From: Oikopleura dioica
Taxonomy: Eukaryota; Chordata; Appendicularia; Copelata; Oikopleuridae
Assembly: GCA_907165135.1 (NCBI GenBank)
Contig: OU015569.1
Coordinates: 10,478,501 to 10,542,500 of the forward strand
Length of the DNA stretch: 64,000 nucleotides
Reading direction: 5' to 3'
The notes under the pieces are model-generated. The model had not been told where the DNA came from, did no database searches, and was given only the letters and a program-made list of their open reading frames with translations. Made by a program: the position numbers and the translations under genes. Of this stretch, positions 35,536 to 46,388 are shown piece after piece (positions within the stretch are counted from its first letter, which is position 1; each line of letters begins with the position of its first letter).

Positions 35536-38500
35536 CTTTCTGTTCTTGCTTTCTGCGCTTGCTTCCCGGAAGATGAATTTGAAATACTCTCTACTCGTTT
35601 TCGAAATGGCGAAAAGAGGAAAACGCGGCTCGCTGGACAGCTGTTTGCTCGTGCTCTTCGTGCTCTCGAGAATCCGCTCTGAACGGGTGAATCTAAAGGC
35701 TCCGGGTGTGTAAAAAAATTTGGCAAATATCAAATATCACTATGCCCTGAGTAACAATTCAAATAGACAGTATAAACATGAGTGATTTAAACACGCAAAA
35801 ATTGAATTGAACGAATTTCGGGCGCCCCTGCGTTTTTTCTTTTTCTTTTTTGGGGAGATAGTGACAATGAGCACCATTGAAGACCCGGAACTGCTAGAGC
35901 TAGCTTATTTTTTTAAACTCTCTGTGGGACGTCCTATTTTTTCTAAACCAGCTAGTCCCTGATTTGGAGATTGAGCATTTCTATTAAATATTGCAAAGCG
36001 AAAGAAAAGTGGTATTGATCTCCCCCCGCACCGAGCCACTAAATTCTTTTTAGAGCCCATCTATCACTCCGCTTAAAATATAATAAATTTGCCTCTCTGA
36101 AGATATAGGTCCATAAATTAAAAAGAGAAAGGGCGGCGACTCTTTGTTTTTTTTTCATTTTTATCAATTATTAATGCATTTTTCGTAAGAATACCAGTCT
36201 TTTAATAAATTTATTCTACAAAAAAACGCAAATTTTCGAAATTCTTCGAAGACCTCATGCTTCATTCTTTTGAGAATTCCCTCACAAAGTGTATTAAGGG
36301 AGCGTTTGCGCAATTCTTGGATTTAGGGGGCATTTTATCGACATTTTGAGGCACTTTCGGAATAATTTGAATCGTCAATATCAGTAGAAATGTTACCTAG
36401 AAGAGTTTCTTTCTCTGAGTTTTCCTTCGTTTCTGAAATCTCACAAGTAAGTAGCGAAACACTTCTGTGAGCTTGTCCAAGCTAATTGAGCCCGATTAGT
36501 CTGTCAAGCACCGCCCGTTCATAAGTGCTTGATTTCAGCTTGATAAACTCGACTTTGCCAATTTCAAAATTGAGTGATTCAAAAAAATGGTTTCGAGGTT
36601 TCGAGTTTTGGCAACAGTAATCGAGCAAGGAGCTCGACAAAGTCTTCTTGGCAACACGAATTGACACCGCGAATGTTTCATTTTTGAACTTGAACAACAA
36701 AAAAAGCAACAGAAACAGAAGTAGAGCAACATATGGAAAAAGTAGACTCTACAACGGTAATTGTTGTTCAAGGTCGGCGTTATCGAAAACGATGTATCGT
36801 AATCGATACGTTTCCAAGCGAGACTACTTCTCTTTGAGCTTGTACTCGATACAGTTCTCCAAACTTGAACGGGATGAAAGTCGGTGCGCGCGTGTTACGC
36901 AACGCCCGACGGACTTGGAAAGATCAAAGCGCACTACCTCAAGCTCCAGCTGCTCTGCCAGGCCATTTAAAGGCTTGGATCATCCATTTTTTTAGCGTTT
37001 CCAGCGCTGGGAAACTTGATTCTCGTCAAAAAATGTATTACATTTTGACAAAGTGTCCAATTTGAGATCTTCGAAAGTCTATTATGATGAGAAATAATCG
37101 AAAAGTTTTTGTTGTAATCTAGTACCTTTCCCAGGGCTAGGCCTAACCTTCTTTACTATTAATCCTTCTTCGAGTGAAAATAAACGAATTCAGCATGCAT
37201 TGGCGCGCTGCCAATGCGAGGAGGAGGAGCGCAAGAAATTCGCAAAATTCCTATCGCGGTGTAAAGCGATCGTAATGACGGTCGATTACAACTTTCTTCC
37301 TGCTACGCTGATTTGGAATCCGTGCGAGCGGAGAGAATCCAGTAAATGTTAGATAAAGTGTCCGATCTGTTAAAGAAACGCTTATCAATCTGCCACGAGC
37401 GTTGGCGCCGGAAGATGCTTCAAAGAGGCCTCGGCAGCGTCACGTCCGTAAAGAGAGTTTTCCGTTTTTTAGCACTGGAAACCTGGAAAGAATCCAATTA
37501 GTTTGTATAATGAGAAACATGTTTTATTCTTCCGCTGCGATTCTAAGAGCTAAGCAAGGGCCAAAGGGATTCATTGAACTGTCAATTCAATAATCGGACT
37601 CTTGGTCGTTTGATGAAGTAATTAGTAGTATCTGTTGAATACTGTATCGAAATCGCAAAATTATGCGAATTCAAAGAGAGCGACGGGAACTTTCCCGCAG
37701 CGCTGCACAGCGTGAGAGCCGCCCTCATTCAGATCGAGTTCCATACATAATCTTGAATTAATGTGTGTATTCGCGCAGCAAATATGGCCAACGAAATACT
37801 TAAATATTGTGTAACGACTTGAGAAAATACATCTTCGAAAATCGTCGATAATGTCAAAAAAACTCAGCTGTTGTTGCTTTACGGTAGCTCTCTTTTTCGA
37901 GTCGGATACTCGAACAGGCCGAGTGACAAAATGTTTGACGGAGGAGAAAGATAGCATCGCAATCCGCTCTTTTATGTTCAAACATGGAAGATTTTTCATC
38001 AACGATTTCGAGAAAAGAAGAGTCTGAGAAACACTAGAAAATTCATTTTGACATATGTAATGAAAGTATCAAATTCGATGCTGAATTGGCACTAAAGACG
38101 AGTTCCGTGCGCTGGATTTGATTTCGATACATGTGAAGAGCGAGCTTTTCTCATGGCGGTTTTTGATTTTTATTTCTAAAAATGACAATCACGAAACTAT
38201 AAATAGTAAAAAAACGCTTTCCATGTCATAGCGAAAAGTGTCGGAGGCTGCTTTGATGTGGACACAGGTGAAACCGCGCTGGTGAAACGATGTAAGCGTT
38301 ATCGCTTCCAGTTTCACGCCGAGCTAAGAGATAAAAAAGACCCTTCTCAACTCAACCCATTTCAAACAAGAAAAAAAACTGCGAAAACGTCGCAATTAGC
38401 AGCCTCTAAGTAAATCCTGTTTCCGCGAATGGCAATTATTTCCGTGAATTACTTGGCGGCGTCTTTTCAAAAAGACCACCTTTCTTACAAAATTCAAAAA

Positions 38501-39239
38501 GTTGCGTTTTTCTCAATTTTTGCGACTCTCGAGAGTCTCGGCAGGCGACTTTTTAATAAAGCGACTTTTCGATGAAGCAATATTCGCAGCATGATATTAT
38601 TAAATAATATTATTTAATGAAAACGTCAAATAGAGCTTCCCTCAGTGCTCGAGAAGAGGTCAAGCTGGAGTTGGCCAGCTCGCGACTCAGCAGGTGCGCA
38701 AATGTTTATCAGCCACGGGACTCTTTAATTTCAGCTCGCGGTCGCTCGGAGTATCGCATTCGGAGTTACGCTACTTCTTCTTGGCAGCTGCCCATCTTCG
38801 AACCCCGTATCGCTTGTAGCCCAGTAAATAAGCCCCTTGATGCTGCTGATGCTGCTGCTGCTCGACATCGCCCGGTAAATACCCCTTGTTGTGGTTTAAT
38901 TCTTGGGTTAACGCCGGCTGACCTGAACTTCGCCAAATTTTACAACTTTTGCAAAAATTGTAATTTGCTCGTAAGGGCTTGTAGCCTAAACAAAGTACCC
39001 CACGCGTGAAGCCAAGCGCCCTTCTGTTAACATATGCATCCGTGAGCACTTTTGTGATTACATTCTTACTCCTGCGCAAATTTCAAAATTCAAGCAATTT
39101 CTTTGCATCGATTCATGCCAAGAAATCGTCAAGAGTCGTGTAGAGAAATTATTTTATTGCAAAAATAGAAAATGAAATGAAAAAAAAAATAAAAAGGTTA
39201 TAAATTAAAAATAAAATAGACACAGTAGATTGGTTCTCT
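35536..39239. other. Intergenic region, no gene recognised
   Basis: About 3.7 kb with no supported coding sequence. It holds a GCT-rich microsatellite-like run near 38839-38863, an AT palindrome (ATTAAATAATATTATTTAAT) near 38600, and scattered poly-T. Short ORFs on both strands show no similarity or splice support. Confidence 0.5.
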
Positions 39240-40138
39240 TCAATATTTGTAGCAAAGATAAGCGGTAGCGCCAATCAGGGCAACCTAAAATACATTTCCG
39301 ATAAAAATTTCCTACAATACATCTTACGGCCAGAGCGATCTCGGAGACTTCCTGCCAGCTATTTTCTTTAGGGGCCGCTGACACGGGGGGGATCGCCGGT
39401 GGAATTTCAATGGGTTGCGCCTAATAAGTTTTAATTGAAATTAAAAACGATAATGATAAGTTCGATCCATTACTTTCTGGTGACCAGATTCTGGTCTCAT
39501 TTGCTGTGAGGATCATTACCTTTTTCATTTCCTCGTTTCTGCGCTTTTCTTCCCTTCGTCTTCTTCTCTTTCGCTTCTCCTGTTCGTAATTGTTGATCCT
39601 ATGAGAATTTTTAACGAAGAATACAAGTCAACCCTACAGTTTGTTCGCTTCTTCCAGCTGTCGTTTCATTTTCGCGAGGTCTTCCTTTGCGGCTTCAGCT
39701 TCCACCTCCATTCCATCAATGCTATGAAAAGTGTAAATTGGGATTCAAAATAGATCGTTAATTTACTTACATATTGATCGCTTGATTCAGTTCTTGGGCC
39801 AATTCTTTCTGTTCTTTTTCCTTCGTTATTAGCTTCTGCTTCAGTGCTTGATTTTCGTCTCGTATATTTTTCATCATCAAAGCGATTTCGTCCGTTCCTG
39901 CGCAAACTCGCGCTGTCGCTTTTTCCATGCTGTCGAGGCTCTGATTCATCTCCCGCTGAAAATATTATTTATTGCTTTATTCATGTTTATTTATTATTAA
40001 AAAAGATATGCTATGATTAGTTTTAAGGCGTCAATACAAACTTACCATATTTTGAACGGCTCGCTCAGATTCTCCTTCGAGCCACGAGTCTAGCTCCATG
40101 ATGGAGCTCTCGAATTGTGTAGCTGGCACGTCGGACAT
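39240..40138 (-). CDS. Tail-anchored coiled-coil membrane protein, unrecognised
   Basis: Six exons join in phase: 40138-40046, 39955-39771, 39721-39638, 39598-39520, 39420-39328, 39284-39240, giving 192 aa. I do not recognise the family. The first 110 residues are a coiled coil (for example LKQKLITKEKEQKELAQELN). A very basic patch follows (EQEKRKRRRREEKRR), then a Pro-rich linker, then a single hydrophobic segment EIALAVALIGATAYL ending CYKY at the stop. That order (coiled coil, basic patch, linker, C-terminal membrane segment) is a tail-anchored topology, with the coiled coil facing the cytosol of the ER or mitochondrial outer membrane. Location and function are inference. All introns are about 50-90 nt. 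Confidence 0.78.
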
Positions 40139-40482
40139 CAATCTAAAGTTCCGTTATCTAGCAAAAAAAAAATTAATGCACGAGTAGAGAAAGTAATCGG
40201 AAATTTAAGGTCAAGATTCATGAGCAGAAAAAAATCAAAAGAAGTCGTCTATGTCTGCATTACTGTCTATTTTCACTAATGCTGTTGAAACATATTCTAG
40301 AAAAACGCTCATTATGAAACGTAACCAACTGGTTTTTTTTGGGTAAAATTGGAAATATTCTCGCAAAAAATACGATTGCGCCTGCAAACCGCACAAAAAA
40401 GACAACAAAAACTCATGTTATATTTGGATTCCTATATTGATAAAGAGGAATGTAAAAACAGTGGAAATGCAGAGAGAAAAGC

Positions 40483-41341
40483 TCAGTTCTGAGCATCATC
40501 TTTGGCAGCTTCGCCCTGAGCGGCTTCATCGTCTTTCTCCGCAGCCCCGTTTGCATCTTCCTCTAGAAAGAAACAAGTATTAAAAGTGATTCTGTTAAAA
40601 AGTTACTCACCTTTGATATCACCGAGGATGTGTTGAACGATTTCAGCGCTGTCGACGCTCTTCATTTCTTCCTCGGCGGCGTCGATGAATCCCGGGATCT
40701 GGTAAGGAATTTCTTGAGACGGTCCGACCTCGCTTCGAGCTCCTTGGGAGTTCTGCTCCTTGTCTTTTGGAGGCTCTTGAGTGGAGCAGGCAGCTGGATC
40801 GCCGGTCACTTCGTCTGAAAAAAATCTCATTGAAAAGATAAAACAATAATTTTCTATTTCGATGAATTCTTACCGTGATCAGCCAAAAAAGACGCAGTCA
40901 TCTGATGAGCCTTTTTTGTTGGGCTCGTTTCCTCGTCGTCCTCGAGCGGTCGCTTTTTCGTGGCCTTCTTTTCGGCTCGCTCTGAACAAATCATTAGTTT
41001 TAGCGCGAAATCATAGAAGAATACCTTCGGGAGATGCATCTCCATTTTCGAACATAACTTCGACCCGGTCCGCAGTTTTAAATTGCTCGTTGAAGAAACT
41101 CTTGTCGCCGGAGATGATCTCGTCTTCCTGCGGCTTTTCTTGGGAAGAGAGCTCTTCCATTTTCTGGGAGAGCTGTTTCACCTCAGCTAGCGGCTAGAAA
41201 AAGGATTAATTGAAAGAAGGAAAAAAGGAATCTTACCTCAGTTTGGGAAGAAGAATCAGCTGGTTGGGAAGGCTGCTTGAACTGGTCCTCCTTTGGAATC
41301 TCCTCCTCGGTGGCTTTGGTCATCTCTGGCTGAGAACCCAT
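40483..41341 (-). CDS. Acidic nuclear-type protein, unrecognised
   Basis: Five exons join in phase: 41341-41237, 41193-41025, 40981-40874, 40814-40611, 40562-40483, giving 221 aa. The product is largely disordered and rich in Glu, Asp, Lys and Ser. A basic cluster in an acidic setting (KKATKKRPLEDDEETSPTKK) looks like a bipartite nuclear localisation signal with a TSP phosphosite. The C-terminus is a repetitive acidic tail (KDDEAAQGEAAKDDAQN). A second copy of that tail lies at 43143-43200 on the same strand. No enzyme motif is present. Function unknown; a chromatin-associated or chaperone-like role would be a guess from composition only. Confidence 0.75.
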
Positions 41342-41936
41342 CGTAAGCTTTATTTGCCTTTTTTTATTTTCTCAATTTGACAAAATGTGAGCTTCTTCGA
41401 CGGGCACAGGCCTTTTTATACGGCAGTTTCCACGTGGAAAAGTTTTCGAGCCAGTTTCGGAGTCCCTGGTTGGTTTGAAACTCAACTCCTTACTTTTTTT
41501 TTCTTCGAGAAGGCCACCTCCGCTCGAAAGGGCGCGAGAACTGTCCTCGTTGACGCCCGAGACAGCGAGAGAATTTTTTCGCTGTCTCTCAGACAACGGA
41601 AAAATGGCTATTCTCCTCTTCTCTTACTATCAAGAAAATGCGCTTGGAATCTGCGAAAAAATGCCAGCACAAACCAACCCTTTGATCATACTATAGATCC
41701 AGACTAAAGATGGACTACAGAAAGACTCTTTACTATCATATAATATAACAATATAACAGCTAAACATCTATACTATTATCTACTTCTTCTATTTTTATAT
41801 TGTAAAAACACACACATGAGAGAGTCTTTCTTCACTTAATCAATTTATTTATTGTAGAGACAAATAAATTTTATTTTATTAAAAAGCGTGTTTTGTAAAT
41901 TGGCAGTGAAAATGACGATGAGAAGATGATTTTTTT

Positions 41937-42869
41937 CTAGTTGAAAATGCGCTCAAACTTCATCATGTTTTCCTGGTGGCGACGTTTTTGTTCTTCTCGG
42001 TCTTCTTCCACCAGTGTCATTTCGAACTGATTGCAACCAGCTCCGCCATTAGCCCGCTCTAGAAAACTTATTCACGGTCCATATTGTTGGGACTTGGCTC
42101 ACCTTCGAATTTGTTTTTGATCATTTCCATTTTTGACTGATTGAAGTGCGGCGGTTCAATCTTGTTTCTGTTCGCGAAGGCGCGCTTTCTCGAGATCTCG
42201 TTAGTCGCCGCCGCGTTATCGAAGATCTTCTTTCTGTTCTCGAATCTGTTCGGCGAGAGAACTTGCGAGTAGCTCTTCAGTTCCGTTGCCGATCGCTGCC
42301 GCGGCGCTGGTGCCCCTTCCTGGGCGTTTTCTTTCTCGGCCGAAGCGCGGAAAGATCGCAAGGAGGACGCCCGCAGCTTGAATTCCGCCACTGGTTCGAC
42401 TTCTGCATTCGTCTTTTTCGGCAAAGAGTTCGTGCTTCCGTCGACAGTTCGTCGAACGAAACGAGCTACAACTTTCGAAAGCTGATTAGCGCGTTTCAAC
42501 AAATATATTATTTTACCTTTTTTCGGCGGCGACTGATTCTCTCTGATCGGAGTCGAAGTTTTTCGACTCGAAGTAGTCCTTGTTGATTTCTCCTCAATCA
42601 GTTCTAGAGGCGCAGTGATCTCATCGACAGCGAAATCTGCTTGCTCCTCTTCTTTCGCATCGTCAATCTCATCCTCCTCTAAAATCCATTTTAAACTCGT
42701 ACAGGTGGAGATAAAGAGGCAAACCTGAGAAGGACATGTGCTCCAAAAGCTCGCTAGTAGTTGGTTCGTCAGAGAAGACGCTTCCGCAATCCGAATTCGA
42801 TGCATCCGAGAAAATAGAAACATCCGAATCTACTTCAGGAAACAGCTCCATTTCTGTATCTCTTTTCAT
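41937..42869 (-). CDS. Disordered Ser/Lys/Arg-rich protein, unrecognised
   Basis: Four exons join in phase: 42869-42725, 42678-42517, 42471-42103, 42058-41937, giving 265 aa. The N-terminus is acidic and Ser-rich (VDSDVSIFSDASNSDCGS). The middle is basic with several SP/TP sites (RKTSTPIRENQSPPKK; SQVLSPNRFENRKKIF). The C-terminus is helical and charged (EEDREEQKRRHQENMMKFER). I do not recognise it. The segment FNQSKMEMIKNKFEG resembles short amphipathic actin- or membrane-binding peptides only loosely. The acceptor at 42472 is followed by the frame that stays open; a nearer upstream AG gives another frame, so this border is the least certain. Confidence 0.68.
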
Positions 42870-43142
42870 TTTATGCTCTTTTCACAAATGCTAACTCAAT
42901 GCGAATGAAGCTACAAGCTGCAACCGGGAAAGAGGCAAATCGTTTTTCAGATATTATCATTTCAGTTTGACTCCAGCGCCCCACCGTCTTTCAATTTGCT
43001 CGAAAATCAGCAATAAGATTATGAAAAATTCGCCTGCTAGAAACTGCAATAACAAAAGAAGAAGACTGTGGAATCTATTTGTTATATCTCCCTTTTTTAT
43101 AAAAGAGCGATAGATAGGTATTATAAATAGCAGAAATGATGA

Positions 43143-43200
43143 TCAATTCTGATCGTCTTGCTTCGCATCTTCTTGAGAGGCTTCATCGTCGGATAAGTCG
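43143..43200 (-). pseudogene. Relic or second copy of the acidic tail exon
   Basis: Reads DLSDDEASQEDAKQDDQN then stop, closely matching the last exon of the gene at 40483-41341 (KDDEAAQGEAAKDDAQN stop). The nucleotides also align around the shared GCTTCATCGTC. I could not find the other exons upstream, so it is either a partial tandem duplicate or the last exon of a gene I cannot assemble. Confidence 0.5.
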
Positions 43201-43548
43201 CTCTCAGCTTATCCTGGAGTTTTGAAAGAATACTGAATATGAAATTCGGATAGAAGTGACTTAATTATATAAAACTTAATAATAATAAATATAACAACTA
43301 AAAAATCGCACTGCATTATCAAAAATTGAGATGACTTTCGACAAGGAAGACAAGGTCTATGAAAGCATCACATGAGCAGAAAAATAATAAAAGTTACGCA
43401 AAGGACAAAAAAGCATCTAGCAGGTTCATTGAGGTCTTCAGAACAATGCCTACTTTTTAGTACCTGAGTCATTAAAAGGCGGCCAAACAAAGAAGAAAAC
43501 CATTAACAATCCTCGGGTTCTGTTTAGTTGGTCAGTCTTGTCTATCGC

Positions 43549-44212
43549 ATGGCTGTTTTAACCAGAAATACGAATAGAGATATTTTCTGCGACGAAAGTA
43601 AAAGTGAATGGTAATTCAAGCAACCCCATTTCCGGAAATCAACTACTTCTGCTTTTAGTCCGTTTGTGACGATCAACAGATTCGCGATCGGAAACCGTTA
43701 CGGCGACATCTTCTACTGCGTCTTTGCTGCTCTAGGTTTCGGCTAAGGATTGACAAATCTTCTTTTCTACCATTCAAAAGATCCAGAGCATACGAGAAAT
43801 TAATCCTTTGGCAAGCGTGTTTCTGATAATTTTACTTTTATTACTGAGCTTTGTCATACTGAAATGGAAGCGCGAAAACGACGGTGAAGAGTACGTCCTT
43901 AGGCGCAGATCGATTCGCTTTTCCGAAGAATCTCAAGATTTAGAAGAGCTTCCCGAAATTCCAGAAGTTCGCCAGACTTATCCAAGGCGGTCTAGGTAAG
44001 ATTCAATGACGATAGTTTCAGCTAGACGAGTTTACCTTTTTTTCAGTTTGCGAAACAACAACAGTTTTCTATCAGTAAAGAGCGTTCGCTTCTCTTCAAG
44101 CTCACAGGTACTCCAAGAGGAAAGAAATGTTTCTTGAATAATTTTCCTTCAGACATTTTCGTACCCTCGCGATCCAGACCCCTGGGCTCGGCAACCTGTG
44201 TTAAAAACCTGA
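43549..44212 (+). CDS. Small single-pass membrane protein, unrecognised
   Basis: Exons 43549-43610, 43659-43719, 43781-43995, 44047-44107 and 44153-44212 join in phase to 152 aa. One strongly hydrophobic segment, SVFLIILLLLLSFVILKW, is followed by a positively charged flank (KRENDGEEYVLRRRS) and a Ser/Arg-rich cytosolic tail ending DPDPWARQPVLKT. There is no clear signal peptide, so the segment may act as a signal anchor. The border after exon 2 (43719) is the weakest; a nearby GT at 43732 gives another phase. Family unknown. Confidence 0.55.
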
Positions 44213-44421
44213 ATCAGCGGCTTTGCTGGATTTTTTTATAGATTGTTATTGAAATACGTTTATGATGATGATGCATAACATAAATTATAGCCTATAGCCT
44301 GCAGGAAGTGAACGACAAGCAAAAAGTTGGTCGCTCTTCAAAGTTAGAGTCGACAACTTTTTTTTCATTTTGGCTCTTTTTTTGGAGGTGGAAAATTGAT
44401 TTTATTCAGAACACAGTAAAG

Positions 44422-44557
44422 TTAGAGGCTTTCTTTAGCTAGATCTCTGTTCTTGCCGTCGAACTTTTCGATGATGAGCCGGGTGATGAGTTCCTCGATT
44501 TCCGATGAATTGAGGAGCAGCATCATCCTTGAAGCCTCTTTACGACTCTTCGAATTC
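44422..44557 (-). CDS. Possible terminal exon, unrecognised
   Basis: After a strong acceptor (TTTTTTTCAG) this reads NSKSRKEASRMMLLLNSSEIEELITRLII... to a stop at 44422, 45 codons with a regular amphipathic helix pattern. Upstream minus-strand frames at 44607-44783 look open but do not connect in phase. It overlaps no other called exon. It may be the 3' end of a gene I cannot assemble, or chance. Confidence 0.3.
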
Positions 44558-44663
44558 CTGAAAAAAATAATTAGTTGTGAAAAAACACATCAAAAAAGTG
44601 ACTTACCGAAGAAAAGACTGTTTTCGGACTTTCAAACTTCGAAAGTTTCAAAGTGAGCGTCAA

Positions 44664-45055
44664 ATGAACAACAGGCCTCACAACGGGACCGATTCTAGAG
44701 ACGATTTTCAGTATTTTTCGAAAAATCGTCCGATCAGCGAAAAACACATCGTCTTTCTCGAAGAAATTACTGTAAAGAGAGACGAAAACGATTAAAATCA
44801 AATTATTTGCTTAACCATTGAATATATCCGAGATGAAAGATACGTTTTTTGAAAAAGCCGCTGTGCGGATTTTCCTTTCAGCTCTTTCAGACACTGACTG
44901 AGGTTTTCTACACAGGTTGCCGAGCCCATCCAGACCCAGGACCGGCCTTCGTGGATCCAAGAGCGCCAAGTCCCGTGGACGATTTCGAAGACCTCCTCGA
45001 TGAAGAACCAAAGAAGAAAAAGTCCTTGTCGAAACGAATGAGCTCGATATTATGA
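44664..45055 (+). CDS. Small acidic/basic ORF, two exons, unrecognised
   Basis: Exons 44664-44771 and 44882-45055 join in phase (donor ACT|GTAAAG, acceptor CCTTTCAG) to 93 aa. The N-terminus is polar (MNNRPHNGTDSRDD). The C-terminus runs from acidic (PSPVDDFEDLLDEEP) to basic (KKKKSLSKRMSSIL). The antisense strand of exon 1 is also open, which lowers confidence. Function unknown. Confidence 0.42.
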
Positions 45056-45651
45056 TACTATTTAATGTTTTTACTTTGCTTCACTGCTTCTAAGCTACTA
45101 AATAAAACAGTGGAAAATTCGAATTCGTTTCTTTTCGAAAAATGATAACATAATTTGATGATTCTGTCTCAATTTCACGCTCGATCAAGCTACAACTCAT
45201 CTGAAGTAGAACGCCTTCTTTTCTCGACGATGAAATCAAAGATGCAAAACCGAACCGAAAGTGGGCTGATCCAGGATTTTTGAATTTCATTTTTAGCAAC
45301 CAGCAAGTCCAAAAAAACTCATAAAAAAGAGTAAACGTCTGAAAGAGTAACGTCTCAACGGTTGAATTACGACCAAAGCTTTTGTCTTTTTTCCGCCAGC
45401 GAGAACAAAAAAATCGAAAATAAAACTTATGCACGTAAAGTTTATTTCGTACTGAAGAACCCTACTTATCAGGTATAAACTGGCTTATCTGCAAGCGCTT
45501 ATTTTTTCAGTGAAACTCAATTTTATGCCTGATTTTCGACACGTTTCTGCTTTGTTTTTACAGAGTCTGGTTCTCATGATTTCGTATGAATATCAATGAT
45601 TTTAAGCGGGCTGCAGTCGTTAACTGACATTTTTGAATCACAAGGTACTAC

Positions 45652-45927
45652 TTAACGCCGAAACGCATGGCGACCAATTAATTGGTACAACGCCCTTTAA
45701 TGCCATTTCGACACATTTAGAAATTTGCATATTTACTCATATTAATGAAATAATATGGGTAAAATATGGAGATGAAATTGAAGCTAAGCGTCTAAGAATT
45801 ATTAATCTCTATCATCTTAACAATAAACAAATCAGTTTCATTGTTAAAAAGAGCTGAAAGGGGCATGCCAATTAATTGGTACGGTCTGCGTTCAGCATTG
45901 AAAAAATTTTATGCGTTCCGGCGTTAA
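45652..45927. repeat. 276-bp MITE-like element with internal palindromes
   Basis: TTAACGCCGAAACGCAT (45652-45668) and ATGCGTTCCGGCGTTAA (45911-45927) are inverted ends with one mismatch. Just inside each end is the same 12-bp palindrome CCAATTAATTGG (45674-45685 and 45868-45879). The interior is AT-rich. The short ORF across it (45633-45857) is not convincing. Confidence 0.7.
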
Positions 45928-45956
45928 TAAACTCGTAAACCCTATTTTGGGATTTT

Positions 45957-45984
45957 GAAATAAGGGTGTCACAATGTTAACTCT
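45957..45984. repeat. Single end of the GTTAAC...ACCCTTATTTT family
   Basis: AATAAGGGTGTCACAATGTT then AACTCT matches the right arm of the 12605-12716 element. It lies 30 bp beyond the unrelated element at 45652-45927, so one may have inserted next to or into the other. No left partner was found. Confidence 0.55.
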
Positions 45985-46388
45985 CCGAGAAAAGACGGCT
46001 TGAAAATTATTCATAAAATAATTATCTCTTTGAAAATTTGATGATTTTGAATGAAAATTATCAAAAGAAAAAGACGGCCTTTCCATCCTTTTTAAAAGCT
46101 CGCGGTAATTGAGTACTAAAAGGGGTTAAAAGTAAAAGCAAAAAAATAGTTATTCGCCCCCTGGCGCATCGGCTCGATGATCCGAGCTGAGTTCTGGGCT
46201 CAATGAACCACTTGGGTTGAATTTTGACATTTTTGATTTGGAATAGATCGAGCTGCCACCACTATGCCAAAAAATTTTAAATTTTAGAGACATCCGCTTT
46301 CACCCCAAGCCCCGATCGCGCTGAAGCTAAAGTTAGAGACGCTGCGCCACTGAAAATATCATTACAAGGCTTAGACGCTAAAAGAAAC

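Noticed and set aside
38839-38863. GCT/CTG-type triplet run
   Set aside because: Only about eight imperfect units in non-coding sequence; reported only as a microsatellite-like run.
44607-44783. Minus-strand open exon between a TTTACAG acceptor and TCG|GTAAGT donor
   Set aside because: It does not join in phase with the downstream open exon at 44557-44422, and the plus strand offers a phase-consistent two-exon gene.
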